From Setomelanomma holmii (taxonomy: Eukaryota; Ascomycota; Dothideomycetes; Pleosporales; Phaeosphaeriaceae): a stretch of DNA of 64,000 nt. Every line of letters begins with the position of its first letter. The first letter of the stretch is position 1. Where the stretch lies: the NCBI GenBank assembly GCA_010015745.1, contig ML978165.1, positions 310,001 to 374,000 on the forward strand. The letters are read 5' to 3'. Positions 53,127 to 64,000 of this stretch are shown in pieces. The notes under the pieces are model-generated. The model ran no database searches, was not told the DNA's origin, and saw only the letters and a list, made by a program, of their open reading frames with translations. The position numbers and the translations under genes were made by a program.

Positions 53127-54221
53127 CTATGCCGCCGGTAGCTTTGAACAGTCGCCACCTCGAGCGAGCCAATTCTGCTGAATGATCTTGTCTAGTTGTG
53201 CGTGCATGAGTTTATAGGCTGTGCGAATCGTTCCGTCGCTAACTTCGACTGCTTGACCGATTTCTTTGGGCGATTTGGGGTGGCCCATGAGGTGGGAGAC
53301 GAGGTAAAGGCAGGCACCAGCGATGGATAGCGGGGAGCGCCCGGCGGCAACGCCCTGTTCGGTGACAACGCGAGCGCATTCCTCTGCAATAAGCTGAATG
53401 TACACGTCGAGGCCTAGCTTGGTGCAGGCACGAGCTATGAGCTTCTCGGCATCCGTGCTGCCACCAGTCGAGAAATTGCTCGTGTCCAGGATCGCTCCAT
53501 TGCCAGCCCGTTTGGCACCGCCAGTAAGTTTCTGGTGCTTCTGTAGATGCTGCTCTAGCGCTTTGAAAGTACGACCCACCTCCTTCTTGGACACGTTTGT
53601 CATCTTGAAGATCTCACGGAAACTACGTTGCTGGCCATGTTGGCGACAAGCAATGAAGATGCAGCCTGCGATGACCGCGTCTTGCGACTTTCCCTTGAAC
53701 AGTTTCTCGTCCTCCGTTACACGGAAGAGCAGCTTGGCCGTCTCCGCGGTGGGTTTGCTGATGTTCTGAGAGTCGCAGAGTGTCGCAATCTGGCTGTACG
53801 CAGCTTGAAGTGACTTGTTCGCTTTGTCAAGGTTCGACTTGTTATGAGCGCGCGTCAGCTCTCGTATACGGGCGCTGCCATCGCCAAAGCCAATCTCGGT
53901 GGCTAGCTGCGAGCCGTGGAGAAGAGGGTTGGCGGCGTCACCAATACGTGAGGGGTCGTCGTTGCCCTGATCGTCGTTGGAGAAGGTTCGCCACTCTGAA
54001 CGGGTGTCGATGGCCCTCTCGCCCAAGACGCGGCCACAGGAGGCGCAGACAGTATCACCGCTGCTGAACTCTTCCACGAGGTTAGGAGGCATTTCGCGGC
54101 AGTCGGGGCACATCATGGTAACGTTGAGGTCTTCGCGCCATTCTTCCTCCTCTCTTGGGACGACGGGCGCTTCATAGACTTCGCCAGGCGAGAGCAGGCG
54201 GCCATCTGGTGCGTACGACAT
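53127..54221 (-). CDS. SUA7: Transcription initiation factor TFIIB
   Basis: A single-exon frame of 364 residues, typical for fungal TFIIB. The N-terminal zinc ribbon has Cys38-x2-Cys41 and Cys59-x2-Cys62 (MMCPDCRE and VCASCGRVLGER). The B-reader/linker segment RAIDTRSEWRTFSNDD follows. Two cyclin-like repeats occupy about residues 120-210 (ADLCDS-type helices with FKGKSQDAVIAGCIFIACRQ) and about 250-345 (SPLSIAGACLYLVSHLMGHP, SDGTIRTAYKLMHAQLDKI). TFIIB bridges TBP on the promoter to RNA polymerase II and sets the start site. The insertion HQKLTGGAKRAGNG between the repeats is a usual variable loop. The Met at 54221 is the first in frame and lies 362 bases from the divergent ATP14 start. Confidence 0.96.
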   Translation of the reverse strand: MSYAPDGRLLSPGEVYEAPVVPREEEEWREDLNVTMMCPDCREMPPNLVEEFSSGDTVCASCGRVLGERAIDTRSEWRTFSNDDQGNDDPSRIGDAANPLLHGSQLATEIGFGDGSARIRELTRAHNKSNLDKANKSLQAAYSQIATLCDSQNISKPTAETAKLLFRVTEDEKLFKGKSQDAVIAGCIFIACRQHGQQRSFREIFKMTNVSKKEVGRTFKALEQHLQKHQKLTGGAKRAGNGAILDTSNFSTGGSTDAEKLIARACTKLGLDVYIQLIAEECARVVTEQGVAAGRSPLSIAGACLYLVSHLMGHPKSPKEIGQAVEVSDGTIRTAYKLMHAQLDKIIQQNWLARGGDCSKLPAA

Positions 54222-54582
54222 GGCGATATTGGGCTGTAAGATGGAATCACGGTTTGAGCAGTGTTATATCTGTTTTAAGCTAAAATGAGTGGACTTCCAG
54301 CACCTGGAGACTGCGAGGTAGATTTGCGCAGTGAGTGAGTGTGTGGTGGAGGAGAGATGTTGTGTGAGACAAGAGGTTTTGTGACGACAAGGCGGTAAAG
54401 AGCGGCCACTGCGCACGGGTGCCTTACCAGTCAAAGCGCAAGCACGTGACTGAGTTCCGGCACGGTAGAGCTCAGCACGCCTTGCCGCTTTCAGCCGCGG
54501 CTCATCGTCGGCCTGCTGGAAAAACCACCAGCATCACTCTGAAGCTCCCATTGACAGCTCCTACCCCGTCAACACCAACACC
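54222..54582. promoter_or_regulatory. Shared divergent promoter region, TFIIB / ATP14
   Basis: 361 bases between two divergent start codons of housekeeping genes. A GCACGTGA E-box-like element is seen near 54442-54449. No TATA box is obvious. Confidence 0.45.
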
Positions 54583-55067
54583 ATGATTGCGCAATCCATC
54601 AGGGCCTCGGTACGATCTTCACGCTGCACTTCTTGAGCTACTTGCTGACCCGCCACAGCGCCAGGCGCTCGTACGCGTCGCCCGGCAACAACCTGCCTTC
54701 GTCGCCCGCCGCACCTTCATCACTCCCACAACCGTTCGCTCAGGTGATTCATCCCAATCGCACGAACCTGGACAGTACTGATCTAATTGGTGCTTTAGCC
54801 GACTTGGTGCAGGACCTTTACCTCCGCGAGCTCAAGGCCTACAAGGTCCCAGCTGTCAAGGCAAACGACGCCGAGGGATCCGTCCAGAAGTTCACCCTTC
54901 CTCCCACCCCCACATCTCCAGAGGAGTCCGACATCGCGAGCGAGCTCAAGACATACGAGACTCAGTCAGTCGAGGTTGAGGGCGCATCGTCAGAGGACGG
55001 CACAGCGCTCCCCGAGGAGGATTGGTTCGAGGAGGAGGACGAGGGTACCGCAACTGCGGCTCACTAA
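54583..55067 (+). CDS. ATP14: Mitochondrial ATP synthase subunit h
   Basis: Three exons (54583-54609, 54659-54743 and 54799-55067) give 126 residues, the expected size. The start MIAQSIRASRQALVRVARQQ is an Arg-rich mitochondrial targeting sequence with RRTFITPTTVRS at the probable processing region. It is followed by ADLVQDLYLRELKAYK, KANDAEGSVQKFTLP and SPEESDIASELKTYE, the hallmark blocks of fungal subunit h (human F6 counterpart), and an acidic C-terminus (EEDWFEEEDEG). The subunit belongs to the peripheral stalk of F1Fo-ATP synthase in the inner membrane. Both introns are short (49 and 55 nt) with GTACG/GTGAT donors. Unspliced frames start elsewhere and lack the presequence, which confirms the exon structure. 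Confidence 0.93.
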
Positions 55068-56919
55068 GGCGCGCGAGCTGTTTGAGGCATTTGTAACAAA
55101 ACACTAGCGCTTGTGTCAATATTGAACAACAGTAGAGAGCCGAAACCTCCAATGGCCAGACCGGAGAATCACGTGACGTACCTTCTGTCATCCTGCGTGT
55201 GAACCACATCTTGCAGGAAGATGGGCGTTATACCATTTCCTGGTAGCCCGATCACTTCATGAATTTTGGCACTGTTAGCTGTCGTCATACTTCCCAGTTC
55301 CGACCATTGACTCCTTTATCTTGCGCATATCTGAGCTTTGCAGGGTTTAGCCCAAGTCTGTCAAGACGCATCTGCATGCATGTAACGCGATATGGCCAGA
55401 GAAATCAACGCTATCGATAACGCTGCTTGCTGGATGTATCAAACTCGGGATTGCATGCCGATCAAGAGCATGCATCAGTTTGCAATGCACAGTGCAGCTA
55501 GACACATTATTCTCATCAGCTCCTGACATGAATTTAGCGAACTCAGATCTGCCACCAATACTTGACGCCATCAAGAACGAACCAGGTCTTCCAGAAGTCC
55601 GCCACGTTGCGCATTCCTGCAAGACGTACGGCCACCGCCCGCAGGTCTTCCAGAAGTCGAGCGACGACACACTGGGCGTAGCTCTGAAACCAATTGAACA
55701 AGCAGGAAGATGCCGCTCATTGGCGCCTTGCGCCAGCCGAGGACGAGGCTGAAAAGCGGAGACCGGCTGTTGCTGCAGTCCGGATACTTAGCGCGTATTG
55801 ACATGTCGTTGAGAGTCCACTTGGCTACAAATTTGCTCTTGACCATGGGAAATGGCCGCTCGGGAACGGGCATTCAAGCGGTAAGCACATCCGTGTATGG
55901 AAGACGTCATCTCCCCTAGGTCGCACGTTAGCTGTCCGAGATATGGACATGGTAGGCGCAGGAAATTGCAGTGTTCGCGTCGCGAGAACACCAGGCTCGT
56001 CCGCTGGTATCGGCAGCATTTGCACGAGCCACGCCTCCGATGGCTTTGCATCTGCAGCATCCCGAATGGCGTCCAAAGGTCTGCACAACGCAGCACACTC
56101 GGTGAAGCTACGCATGACACCGGCAGCCGCGAGTTGGCAACTCTGTGCCACCAAGAAAATAGTATCAGCAGGCAAGGCAAATTGGAGGCGATTCGCGAGC
56201 CTGTCAGGATGTCCGTTGTCAATCTATCTTTAAACATGAAAATCACTCCGGCTAGCGATCTGCAGCCGCCTGTCTACTCCCGATGAGACATGGCGTCTCT
56301 AATAACTCGAATTGTGCAAGTGAAGCGCGGAGACACTTCCAATAAATGCTGTAGAAGAGAAGAGGCTCGAACGCACGAAGAAGGCTATGGCTTGGGGGTC
56401 TCCAGCGCCTTACCGTATTCCCCTCAGCTGACAGACGGTGCGCGAGTTTCTCTAGTTTGCGGCGGAGTGTCCCTTCGGAGGTGCACTGGGTGGCACCTGC
56501 TGATCCCTGCTAGCTAGCCTTCATCATCCACAAGTCCTGCAGGCGTCCAAGTAATATGCCATGTTCTGCCCCCGGCGACTGTCAGCCTGATTGTGAACCT
56601 GAGACTCTGAACCTCTGTCGGTCGCTACAGCACCTCTGGCCCTTTGCACACCCTCGCTTTTTGTACCGACGATAGCTTCGACCTACCAGTCCGCTCGCTC
56701 CCGGTCCGATTCCTCAGCCACTGTGTGACGTCTTAGCACTGGAGATCAAGCACGTCGAATAGCACTCTTCACAGCCTGCGCGAGACAGCTCACCTGACGA
56801 CTACGCCTCTCTGGTTCTTCCACGCCATGAGCCCGTAGACCCTCCCTCGCAGCACGTCGAGAGATTGGTCGTGGGGAATTGACAGCAGTGCCTGGCTACC
56901 TCAGGTGCTGAACCTCGCC
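55068..56919. other. Gene-free stretch and leader of the DUF1765 gene
   Basis: About 1.85 kb without a convincing gene. Open frames of 100-150 codons on both strands around 55790-56290 overlap and lack support. A short internal repeat (CAGGTCTTCCAGAAGTC-type) occurs near 55583 and 55652. The last about 350 bases look like a leader, rich in CT. Confidence 0.5.
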
Positions 56920-59900
56920 ATGCCCGTCGCCGTCGCCCCTGCTGAGCGTGGACACAATGTCTTCTCGAATGCTTTCCGAGGCAGGAACCGAGCCATCTCT
57001 GAAGTTGGCCCACCGCCTTCTCGGGGAAAGGATGCTGCGCCGCTGCAGAAGGCCGCCTCCTATACCTACATCCCCAGCTTGAAGGATCTGGATCCGCCAC
57101 CAGTCGTGGAATTGAAAGGCACAATCTCGGAGGAGGATGTTCAAAACGGCCGAAGTGAAGGGAGAACATCGGACAGCTCCGGCGGGTCAAGCCCCTCCTC
57201 AGAGGAGTCGCCCGAACCAGACGTTGTGCAAATGCCGCAGCTGAGGCCCAACGCCCACTCGCGCCGGTCGTCGAGATACTTCGGCTTCTCCAGCAAGAGC
57301 AGAGAGCCATCTACCGAACCCAGGCCCGATCGCAAGGCCGACCGCGGTCGCAAAGAGACAATTAAGCAGAAGGAATCTCCAAGCCGCTCCCCTGTGCGGT
57401 CCCTCACAAAACTGCGGAGGAAGTCCTACATTGCTGCGCAGGAACAACAGCAGCGAGCATCGTCCTCCCCAACGCGCGAGAAAGTTGCAGAGAAGAAGGA
57501 GGAGAAAGGCGCGAAGAAGAGCCTCGAGATCCACAAGCGAAAGACACCCACCAGCGCGGTTAGCATTCCAGACGAGTCCGAGGCAAGGGACACTACCCCA
57601 GAGCTCCAGAACCCCGCGCCCCTCAGCAAGAAGAACAAGCGCCTAAGCGGCTTTCTCAACACCAAGACCCCCACACCACCTGTCCCTGCAGTCCCCAAGT
57701 CGTTCTCCACCGATCAGCTGCCACTGAACCCACAGCTGCAATCTCCAGTGACCCCAACGAACGTGCCACCGCTGCCACGTAACACCTCCCACGAGAACTT
57801 CAAAGGCGTAAAGACGGAGCCCCGCAAGAAAGATGAGCTCTGGACCGAGTTCCGGACGCTCGATGCAGATCTGCGCAAGTGAGGCACACTTGCCAACGCA
57901 ATGAACATAATTGACACGGCATAGGTTCCAATCGAAGTCTATGGCACTGAAAGCCAACGTCCTCCGCGCATCCCTTCTTCCATTCCTACGCAAATATGCC
58001 TCGCACCCCTCGAACCACAGGCTCAGACCAGAAGATTTGGATAGGCGTGCTAATATCCTCAACGGCTGGTGGACAGGGCTTCTAGAACTTGTTGCAGGCA
58101 GGAACAACCAGTCGATCTCTGGCACAGACCGACCGGCTATTCTTGATGGCATTGCTGGACTCATGGAACGGCCCGAATGGAGGCTCTCACCCTCGCCCTT
58201 CTGTGCGCTCGCCGATCGTGTCGAAACATCCTCCACCACGACTATCGCTTCGAACTCCTCGAACTCGTCAGACTTCCTGGCCGAGTCTGTATACCACAAT
58301 GTGCGAAACGTCTTCACGCAAAACCTGTTGTCGCAGATGTCCTTTGTAGTCGAAAAGATGTCTCTTCGCAATGCGGCAGCCAGTCTTGTCACCTTTTGCG
58401 GCAAGACTTGTGCATACGCATTCTGCTTCTGCCCTGGAGTTGCCGATATATTGGTCCGGTTGTGGACCCCCTCAATGGACATGATGAAGCGTGTGCTGGA
58501 AGAATCTGGTGTCTCTAAGCTCGACAGACTTGACGCCGTCTCCGATCGCGTTGTTGCTTCTTTCCCGCCAATGCTTCAGACCTTAAAGTTCACTTCACTA
58601 GCTAAGCTCGTTCGAACGCTCCGCAAACCAGCCACACCACCACTAGGGACTGCGAACCTCGACTGGTATGGTCTGTGGATGAAGCGCTGGGCAGGCTCCG
58701 AGAGTGACCTTTTCTACGTCTTCGTGAAGCACTACCATATTCTTGTGACAGATTTCCTGCCCGTCGAACCGAGTAACGCGGAACGTGTGTGTGTGCCTGG
58801 ACTGATATTGGTGCACGCGCAAGTCCTGGTCAATCTCGATGCCACTATCAATAGACATGCTGCACCCCAACAGCCTGAAGAACCCGCGAATGCAGCAGCG
58901 CCTATCACCTTCGACGATGTGTTGGAACCCGATGCTTCAGCATCTGCGCTCGCGCTTCCACCCGCAAATGCCACTCGGCAGATGCAGGAAAACCGTCTAA
59001 TCATGCTCATTCGCGACTTTTTGTCAGAGCGCAACGTTCATCTCCACACGGCTAGACGGATGTTTGCAGAAAGTTTTGCTCGTTTGTTGCAAGCGCAGGC
59101 GCGTAAGATTCCCATATACGAGAGCAATGCTTGCTACACTCTGTGCGATTTTCTCGAGGAAGCTTTCGCAATTTTGGTTCGGTACGAACAAACCGACAGC
59201 GAGCATCACTCTGTTCTGAACTGGACCTTTTGGCTATCAGTCTGCAGAATGATGACAGAGAGTCACAACACGGCAACGGAAATCAAGTTGTACTCGTTCC
59301 TATACAGCATTTGGTCTACTCTGGCTATTGACGAGCAAAGGAAAGCCAGCTTATGCCTCGATTTCATTCTTGAACCTGCGTTCTTCGAGAGCAGATTCAA
59401 CCATTGGTGTCCAATGGTCCGGTCCTATTTTATGCGCTTACTGTGTTGGCGGGTAGCACGTTTCGATGGAGAGGACACTGATGTTGAGATGTATGTTTCC
59501 GAGCCTCGAGTACAAGTCACACTGCTAATATGATATAGCGCTATCAAGAAAGCCTTGAGCGATCGCTTGCGATCCGTATGGTCTCACTACCTCTGGCTTC
59601 ACGAACGTGCCGAGAACAACAACAGCGTTCTCCCCTCCACGACAGCTTGCAACCCCGCACCAGGTCGGCGTTTTCTCATCATACGTAATGATAATCCTGT
59701 AGTAGCCAACAACGGCCCTTTCCTATCATTCGACGGAGTGGTTCAAAACACTCACCAGCGCAAGCCTTCTCCCACCAACCCGATCCCACCAGAGCCAGAG
59801 GCTCGACCGACCTCGTCCATGTCTACCGACTCTCAAGACTTTCCGGATGAAGAAGTGGGCAAAGGAAAATGGAACATACTGAAGAGCGTCTTCGGAGGCA

Positions 59901-60379
59901 ACTCGAAGCAAGCTGCGAAGTCGAAGTCTCCTGTGCCAGCTCCTAAAGACAAAGAGAACACGACCAAAGCAGCTGCCGCAAAGTCATCCCCGGAACCTCC
60001 CGAGAAACAGACAGCTACCGAGATGGCGACTCCTGTACCATCGACTCATCGCTCGTACAGCTTCCGATTCTCTCTCGAATGGGTTGATAAGCGCTTTGGC
60101 ACGTATCAGAACATGCGTCTCCAGCCGCCTCGCCTGCCGCTTCCTGCCCAGATGCTGCTTCAACAAAAGGGCATCAACATCGATGTTGTTTCTAGTGCAC
60201 AGCCCATAGGCGCTGCAGCTACCTCGAGTCGGTACGCTGGTCGCGCGCTTGCAGAGTGGACCTTTGTCAGTCACGAGTGCCAGAACTTCTTTGATAGGCG
60301 CAAGAATGAGGGCGTTCCTGTCAATCGACAGGTCGAGACTCCAAGTCTGAATGTCGAGGCTTTCAGGCGCCCTGGCTAG
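56920..60379 (+). CDS. DUF1765 domain protein (conserved fungal, function unknown)
   Basis: Three exons (56920-57878, 57925-59490 and 59539-60379) give 1121 residues. The N-terminal about 310 residues are disordered, Ser/Pro/Lys-rich (SSRYFGFSSKSREPS, RKADRGRKETIKQKESPSRS). The ordered part begins near the first junction (ELWTEFRTLDADLRKFQSKS) and continues with VLRASLLPFLRKYASHPSNH, NGWWTGLLELVAG and DWYGLWMKRWAGSESDLFYV, then FVKHYHILVTDFLP, a pattern matching the fungal DUF1765 family. A second low-complexity, Ser/Lys-rich region lies in exon 3, and the end contains SYSFRFSLEWVDKRFGTYQN with ALAEWTFVSHECQNFF. No transmembrane segment or signal peptide. The start at 56920 (MPVAVAPAERG) is preferred to 56905 by resemblance to family N-termini. 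The role is unknown; family membership is by pattern recall. Confidence 0.82.
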
Positions 60380-60973
60380 ACCGTTGTGACCGACCGACTT
60401 TTGCTTAGCATGTTCTCGTGCATGGTCGCATAATGGGCGACTTACCCTTGTCGTTGTCGGCAGGCTCGATACCAACCTTCCTACTACTTCTTTCCTACAT
60501 ACCCTGCATGACAAATGCATATGGAGTGCCATATGGGCTCCCACGGCGGCGTTTCCATCAATTGTATCATTGGTTTACTGTTGAACTCTAGCTCTTTGCT
60601 TACACATTTGCATGCGCGGCAGTGCGCCTCTTGCATGTCCTGCTTTTCTGATCTGGGTGTTGGCGCATATGGACAGGCAATGGGTACTGTACTTATACAG
60701 GTGCCGTCATGGTATAGATAGATATATGAAACACTGCGCTTTCCTTATCATAGCAAGATGCACGTACGGGACGCGCCATCTGGCAAGGCTGACAGCCCAC
60801 ACGCGCTAGAGCCACTTGTCTCAGGTCAGCACTAGCTTCCTTGCTATTACTGACAGCTCAGCCCCAGGCTACGACTACACCTAGACACGGCCACTTCCGA
60901 AACAATATGTATGTTACCAATACGCCCGACCGAATCATACTACCAATGCGCATACATCAAGATTATTGTCTCG
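60380..60973. other. Intergenic region
   Basis: About 590 bases: the 3' end of the DUF1765 gene and the promoter of the Zn2Cys6 gene. No gene seen. Confidence 0.55.
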
Positions 60974-62922
60974 ATGGACGACACCAAATTGCGTATTCTG
61001 GAGAAACAATACAAAATCCGAGTCAAGACTGGATGCGAAACCTGCAGGTTAGTCACACTGGTCAACACGCGAACTTGTCGGAACTCCCGGCGCTAACGTC
61101 GCGAACGAAGAATACGGAAAGTCAAATGCGATGAAACCAAACCGGAATGCCAGCGATGCACAAAGACAGGGCGCAAATGCGATGGGTAATTGACTTGAGC
61201 TGGTCGTCATACTTGGTGTGTCTGCTAACCGAATCATCCAGATACGCACATGTCGACAAGGCAAAGCAAGGAAATCCTGTTGTTGCTGCTTCATACCGGA
61301 ACCCATCCTTTCTGGTTGTCCCTCAGGGATCGAGATCGGTGACAATCAGCAGAAGTCCTTCTCGAAGTTTGAATCCGGATCCTCAAGAGAATCGATCTTT
61401 CGCATACTTCCAGTCGCGCAGTCTACCGATGTGGACAGAATTCTTTGATTCGGAAATATGGAGTCGAACCATGCTGCAACTAAGCCACAGCGAGCCGGCC
61501 ATCAAGCATGGGATATTGGCGCTCAGTATCATGCACGAACGATACGAGAGCGCGGCGCCAGTGTCTATGGAGAGTGGCAACGACTTCGCGTTCAAGCAGT
61601 ATACGCAAGCTGTCAAGCATTCGAAGCAGCTGCTTGCTGCACATCAAGAAGGCAGAGTCAGTCTTGAGATGGTACTCATCGCATGCATCATCTTTACATG
61701 CTACGAGAACCTGGCTGGCAACTATCACAATGCCAATATGCATCTTAGAAACGGATTGCGCATCTTGGAGCAGAACACCAACGCAGCGGGCCAAAGCACT
61801 ATTGCACCTGTGCTCTACCGATTCGATTTGCAAGCCATGACGTTCTCCGACAACGCATCAATGTACAACTACGAACTCGGCATGGCCCCGACCTGTCCGA
61901 TCATCGCAGACACATACAACTCCAACCAACTCGCACGAGACGACCTTGTCAGCTTGATGCGCTGTTTGCTCTGGATTTCAGGCGTAGTAGATCGGTATCC
62001 AGACGCCGTTCAACATCCCATATGGCTCGCGACTCACCAAACCATGATGGCCGCATTCGACCTTTGGGAGGTCAGGTTCGCCGCGTACCTGCGCAATGCC
62101 GACCAGCGCGATCCAAAAATCTACGCCGGGAATACACTACTCAAAATGAGCGCAATCGCAATCCGCATCGTCATGGGTGCCGGTGCTGGACTGACTTCAG
62201 AAATAGCCTACGATGTCTTCCTGGATAACTTCAAAACAATCGTCGATCTCGCTGAGACAATTCCAATCCTAAATCCTCAATCCGCATTCTCAACACCCTC
62301 AACCTCACCATCACCAAGCCCATCGCAGACTCCAAAAACAGTGACCGGACCATCTCAACCCCGCCGTATTGCTCCAAATCCAGGAACCAGCACACCCATT
62401 CCCTCACCCGACAAATCGGCATTCGTCTTCTCCACCACACAACCACCAGCAGGCACACAAACACAAACACAACAATCACCACGCTTCTCGCCGTCCTTCG
62501 AACTCAGCCCCATCGTCCCGCTTTTCATCGTCGCATGCCGCTGCCGCGACCCAACCATCCGGCGTCGCGCAATTGCCCTCCTCCTCTCATACCGGCGCCG
62601 CGAGGGCGTGTGGGATTCGCTTGGTGCGGGGATGGTCGCTGCGAAGTGTATGGCGCGGGAAGAAGATCTGCCCCACATAACGCACATCAATGGAATCGAC
62701 GGGCATGGTGGCGTGGAGGCATTGTTGGTTAGAAACCCGGATGTGAGGTCCTGTGCAGATGTGCCTGAGGAGAAGAGAGTCAAGGATATTTTCGTGCGAG
62801 TGGAGGTCACGAAGGGAAGGGTGGATTTGGTGTATGAGATGACCACGGGGGAGAGGTTGGGGGAGAAGGAGGTTGTTTGGGAGAGTAGGGGGGATGATGC
62901 GGGTGCGACGTATCATAGGTGA
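60974..62922 (+). CDS. Zn2Cys6 fungal-type transcription factor
   Basis: Three exons (60974-61047, 61111-61185 and 61242-62922) give 609 residues. The binuclear zinc cluster lies at residues 21-48 with Cys21, 24, 31, 38, 41 and 48 in the canonical C-x2-C-x6-C-x6-C-x2-C-x6-C spacing (TGCETCRIRKVKC, ETKPECQRCTKTGRKC). Both introns fall inside or just after the cluster, a common arrangement. The downstream region resembles the fungal-specific factor domain: PMWTEFFDSEIWSRTMLQLS, AIKHGILALSIMHERY, EMVLIACIIFTCYENLAGNY and HLRNGLRILEQ. A Ser/Thr/Pro/Gln-rich insert near residues 430-500 is probably disordered and may activate transcription. The last part, YDNSNQ-like to CRCRDPTIRRRAIALLL, fits the conserved end. 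DNA target and regulon are unknown. Confidence 0.9.
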
Positions 62923-63235
62923 TGAAGGGAGGGGAGTGATTGGTGGACGGGACTGATGTGATGGGACTGATTTGATGGGAGTGATTTGATCGGGAGATTG
63001 GGCAGATGTATGATCGTGGGATTGATTTAAGAATCGTTTTTTGACAGCATGTCGCAGTCAGTATCAAGATGTTTTGGAAGTAGTAACGACTTAGCGTGAT
63101 GACATCATTACCTTCTACTTACCATTTCATTCACTATTACATTTCTCTCGCAGACCCAACATACTCGCAACAGCAGTTTCACACCCCTCTCATAAAAGCA
63201 CAATTTCTCTAGATCGTCCCAATTTCTCACAGAAG
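62923..63235. other. Intergenic region with a short tandem repeat
   Basis: 313 bases. At 62949-62990 three tandem 14-bp units occur (GGGACTGATGTGAT, GGGACTGATTTGAT, GGGAGTGATTTGAT). The right part is the promoter and leader of the gene at 63236. Confidence 0.6.
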
Positions 63236-63669
63236 ATGTCTAAATCCTGCACCCTCTGCTCCACCCCGCGCCCCGTCCTGATCCGCTGCCAAATCGACGA
63301 AACACAAACGTGGCATTTCGTGTGCCCAGGCGCATGTTGGAAGAAAGTCTCGGGTGGCGTGGAGGACGCGAAGGGTTTGGAGGGGGAGTTTCCTTGGTAT
63401 AGGTATGGGGGAATGGTATGTATGCATTTTCTTTTGCTGTATGAGGGGAAAAGAGGAGGGGGGGGGGCGAGAATTGGACGAGGTAGAGAATGAAAGGCTG
63501 ATGGTTGATGATTTGGTAGTGGAAAGACAGAAGTGCGGATGGACCTGTGAGTGCGAAGAAACCGAGAAAGGTTAAGGAGAGGCAAAGGGAGGAAGAGAGG
63601 GTACGGCAAGAACGGAAGAGCATGGAAGAGACTGTCAGCAACGACACGACAGGGAATGAAAGCAGTTGA
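63236..63669 (+). CDS. Small conserved fungal protein with Cys motifs (putative zinc-binding)
   Basis: Exons 63236-63415 and 63520-63669, joined over a 104-nt intron with GTATGT donor and GGTAG acceptor, encode 109 residues. The product reads MSKSCTLCSTPRPVLIRCQI, then WHFVCPGACWKKVSGGVEDA, YGGMWKDRSADGPVSAKKPR and a charged, probably helical C-terminus. CTLC, RC and CPGAC could hold a zinc ion. This is a widely conserved small protein of filamentous fungi, recognised by the CPGxCW and YGGMWK blocks, with no assigned function known to me. The unspliced frame loses the YGGMWK junction and ends in a G/R-rich nonsense tail, confirming the intron. The intron contains a G-run of about ten bases. 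No signal peptide. Confidence 0.78.
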
Positions 63670-64000
63670 TCCACATCGCAAATTGCTTGCATCAATGCGT
63701 GCTCCGGCGCTGGAATGATAGTGGTGAGATTGACTGCCTTGTAAAATATGGAAGGGGTCGTCCGCTGCCCTTCGAGACGTGCGGTCCTTCATCGGGCGCA
63801 TTGCTGACTCGGGCCACTTCCGCACATTTGAGCCATGATTCAGGCTGCACGATCCAGATATATATTGTTTCAAGGCTGAAGGTGGGTAATTGTGTGCTCG
63901 GGACCAAACGCCCTGCCACCCGCCTGCATTGGCGAACTCTGCAGACAAGCCCGTTCAAGCAACCACAACCACAAGTCTTCACCATCACCATCAGCACGTA
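63670..64000. other. Window end, no gene recognised
   Basis: 331 bases. A GATATATATTG element near 63856 could be a TATA box of a gene beyond the window. Minus-strand open frames here lack support. Confidence 0.4.

Noticed and set aside
55571..55700. Short repeated CAGGTCTTCCAGAAGTC words
   Set aside because: Only two partial copies; not enough to call a repeat element or a gene duplication.
57643..58482. 279-codon minus-strand frame
   Set aside because: Antisense to the DUF1765 gene, whose splice junctions and motifs are consistent.
1..64000. tRNA genes, CRISPR arrays, prokaryotic promoters or operons
   Set aside because: Intron-bearing fungal nuclear DNA; no A-box/B-box pair with a plausible cloverleaf was recognised by eye, though a tRNAscan run would be needed to exclude tRNAs.

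Overview
The window is nuclear DNA of a filamentous ascomycete (Pezizomycotina). Protein-coding genes carry short spliceosomal introns (mostly about 45-110 nt) with CTAAC-type branch points, and gene content is fungal: RPS16, Bud7/Bch1 (ChAPs), HIR3, TFIIB, ATP14, a Zn2Cys6 regulator, a HET protein, acid trehalase, a PL3 pectate lyase and a Bys1-type thaumatin/chitin-binding protein. The secreted pectate lyase and general character suggest a plant-associated Dothideomycete; that placement is inference. About 18 genes are well supported, plus several gene models of lineage-restricted families. No tRNA, rRNA or CRISPR was recognised.

Layout. 0-11 kb: the tail of an unknown gene, a Gfo/Idh/MocA oxidoreductase, a long gene-free stretch, a Ser/Pro-rich protein with a conserved C-terminal domain, and a GH65 acid trehalase. 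11.2-14.9 kb: three diverged tandem paralogs of an unnamed small-protein family that share a phase-0 intron placed exactly before a Cys-Gly codon pair. 14.8-26.5 kb: a conserved housekeeping block (RCC1-repeat protein, RPS16, ChAPs, HIR3), largely in divergent pairs. 26.5-34 kb: an accessory, gene-poor stretch with small unrecognised genes, a duplicated gene fragment, a decayed reading frame and a HET-domain gene. 34-41.6 kb: PL3 pectate lyase, a large low-complexity protein and a ROG1-type DUF676 lipase.

42.7-47.7 kb is the most unusual part. Two paralogous Pro/Ser/Gly-rich genes with matching introns and matching core promoters lie in the same orientation. Between them sits an internally deleted hAT transposon with terminal inverted repeats and an 8-bp target-site duplication. 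The upstream region of the other paralog appears to preserve the empty insertion site. One of the two paralogs, and a related gene at 28.9 kb, carry a single in-frame stop within an otherwise open frame.

48.1-64 kb: a Bys1 thaumatin-like protein fused to two CBM18 chitin-binding domains and a His/Glu-rich repeat tail, a long gene-free stretch, the divergent pair TFIIB/ATP14, a DUF1765 protein, a Zn2Cys6 factor and a small conserved Cys-motif protein.

No single pathway links the window. Several genes touch the cell surface or secretion (acid trehalase, ChAPs cargo adaptor for chitin synthase, thaumatin/CBM18 protein, pectate lyase). Another set is nuclear expression machinery (HIR3, TFIIB, Zn2Cys6). 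All gene models were built by eye from splice signals and frame continuity, without transcript data.
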